Positions 32,935 to 32,938 of a DNA stretch of 32,938 bases are shown here, in pieces (within the stretch, counting starts at the first letter, position 1; each line of letters begins with the position of its first letter). The stretch is from Acidimicrobiaceae bacterium (GTDB taxonomy: Bacteria; Actinomycetota; Acidimicrobiia; Acidimicrobiales; Aldehydirespiratoraceae): the NCBI GenBank assembly GCA_028819505.1, contig JAPPLH010000109.1:14083-47020 (forward strand), in the 5' to 3' direction. The position numbers were made by a program, and so were the translations under genes. The notes beneath the pieces are model-generated. The model did no database searches, was not told the DNA's origin, and saw nothing but the letters and a program-made list of their open reading frames with translations.

Positions 32935-32938
32935 ACGC

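Overview
The window is high-GC DNA with many GTG starts. It carries a CarD-type RNA polymerase-binding protein, an F420-type LLM flavin oxidoreductase and an ArgR-controlled arginine cluster. This points to an actinobacterium, and the gene mix would fit an Acidimicrobiia-like lineage (inference; no rRNA gene or marker set is present). Several starts have a TANNNT hexamer 7-8 nt upstream, as expected for the leaderless transcripts common in Actinobacteria.

Layout. (1) 1-174: 3' end of a coiled-coil gene. (2) 171-9626, minus strand: an alkyladenine DNA glycosylase lying downstream of a complete arginine cluster, transcribed argC-argJ-(32-aa ORF)-argB-argD-argF-argR-argG-argH. This covers N-acetylglutamyl phosphate to arginine plus the repressor; ArgJ recycles the acetyl group. 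Two copies of a 59-bp hairpin lie just upstream of argJ, and an ARG-box-like site overlaps the likely argC promoter. (3) 9693-9833: relic of a CaiB/BaiF CoA-transferase. (4) 9846-15773: a minus-strand operon (solute-binding lipoprotein, ABC ATPase, permease, LLM oxidoreductase, enamidase-like amidohydrolase) with a divergent GntR/FCD regulator. It looks like uptake and ring opening of an N-heterocycle or cyclic amide. (5) 15841-22897: a TPP-dependent enzyme, a HAD-like protein lacking its nucleophile, an orphan protein, a secreted D-aminoacylase-like amidohydrolase, a membrane-anchored CapA-like phosphoesterase and carD. (6) 23037-26404: SDR, thiolase and acyl-CoA dehydrogenase, a lipid or CoA-thioester degradation group.

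(7) 26399-31946, minus strand, is the accessory region of interest. Three genes with overlapping stop and start codons encode a cytosine-C5 DNA methyltransferase, a 962-aa protein with an N-terminal MORC/HSP90-like GHKL ATPase and a C-terminal histidine-kinase module, and a 511-aa protein with a receiver domain and an unrecognised C-terminal half. I read it as a candidate restriction or anti-phage system that joins DNA methylation to a two-component phosphorelay. No classical restriction nuclease is visible. (8) 31947-32938: a 537-bp intergenic stretch, a one-domain retropepsin-like protease, and at the right edge a nested inverted repeat that could be a terminator, a mobile hairpin or the first CRISPR repeat of an array outside the window.

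A 45-bp dispersed repeat occurs in four intergenic gaps (795, 21091, 22946 and 32241).
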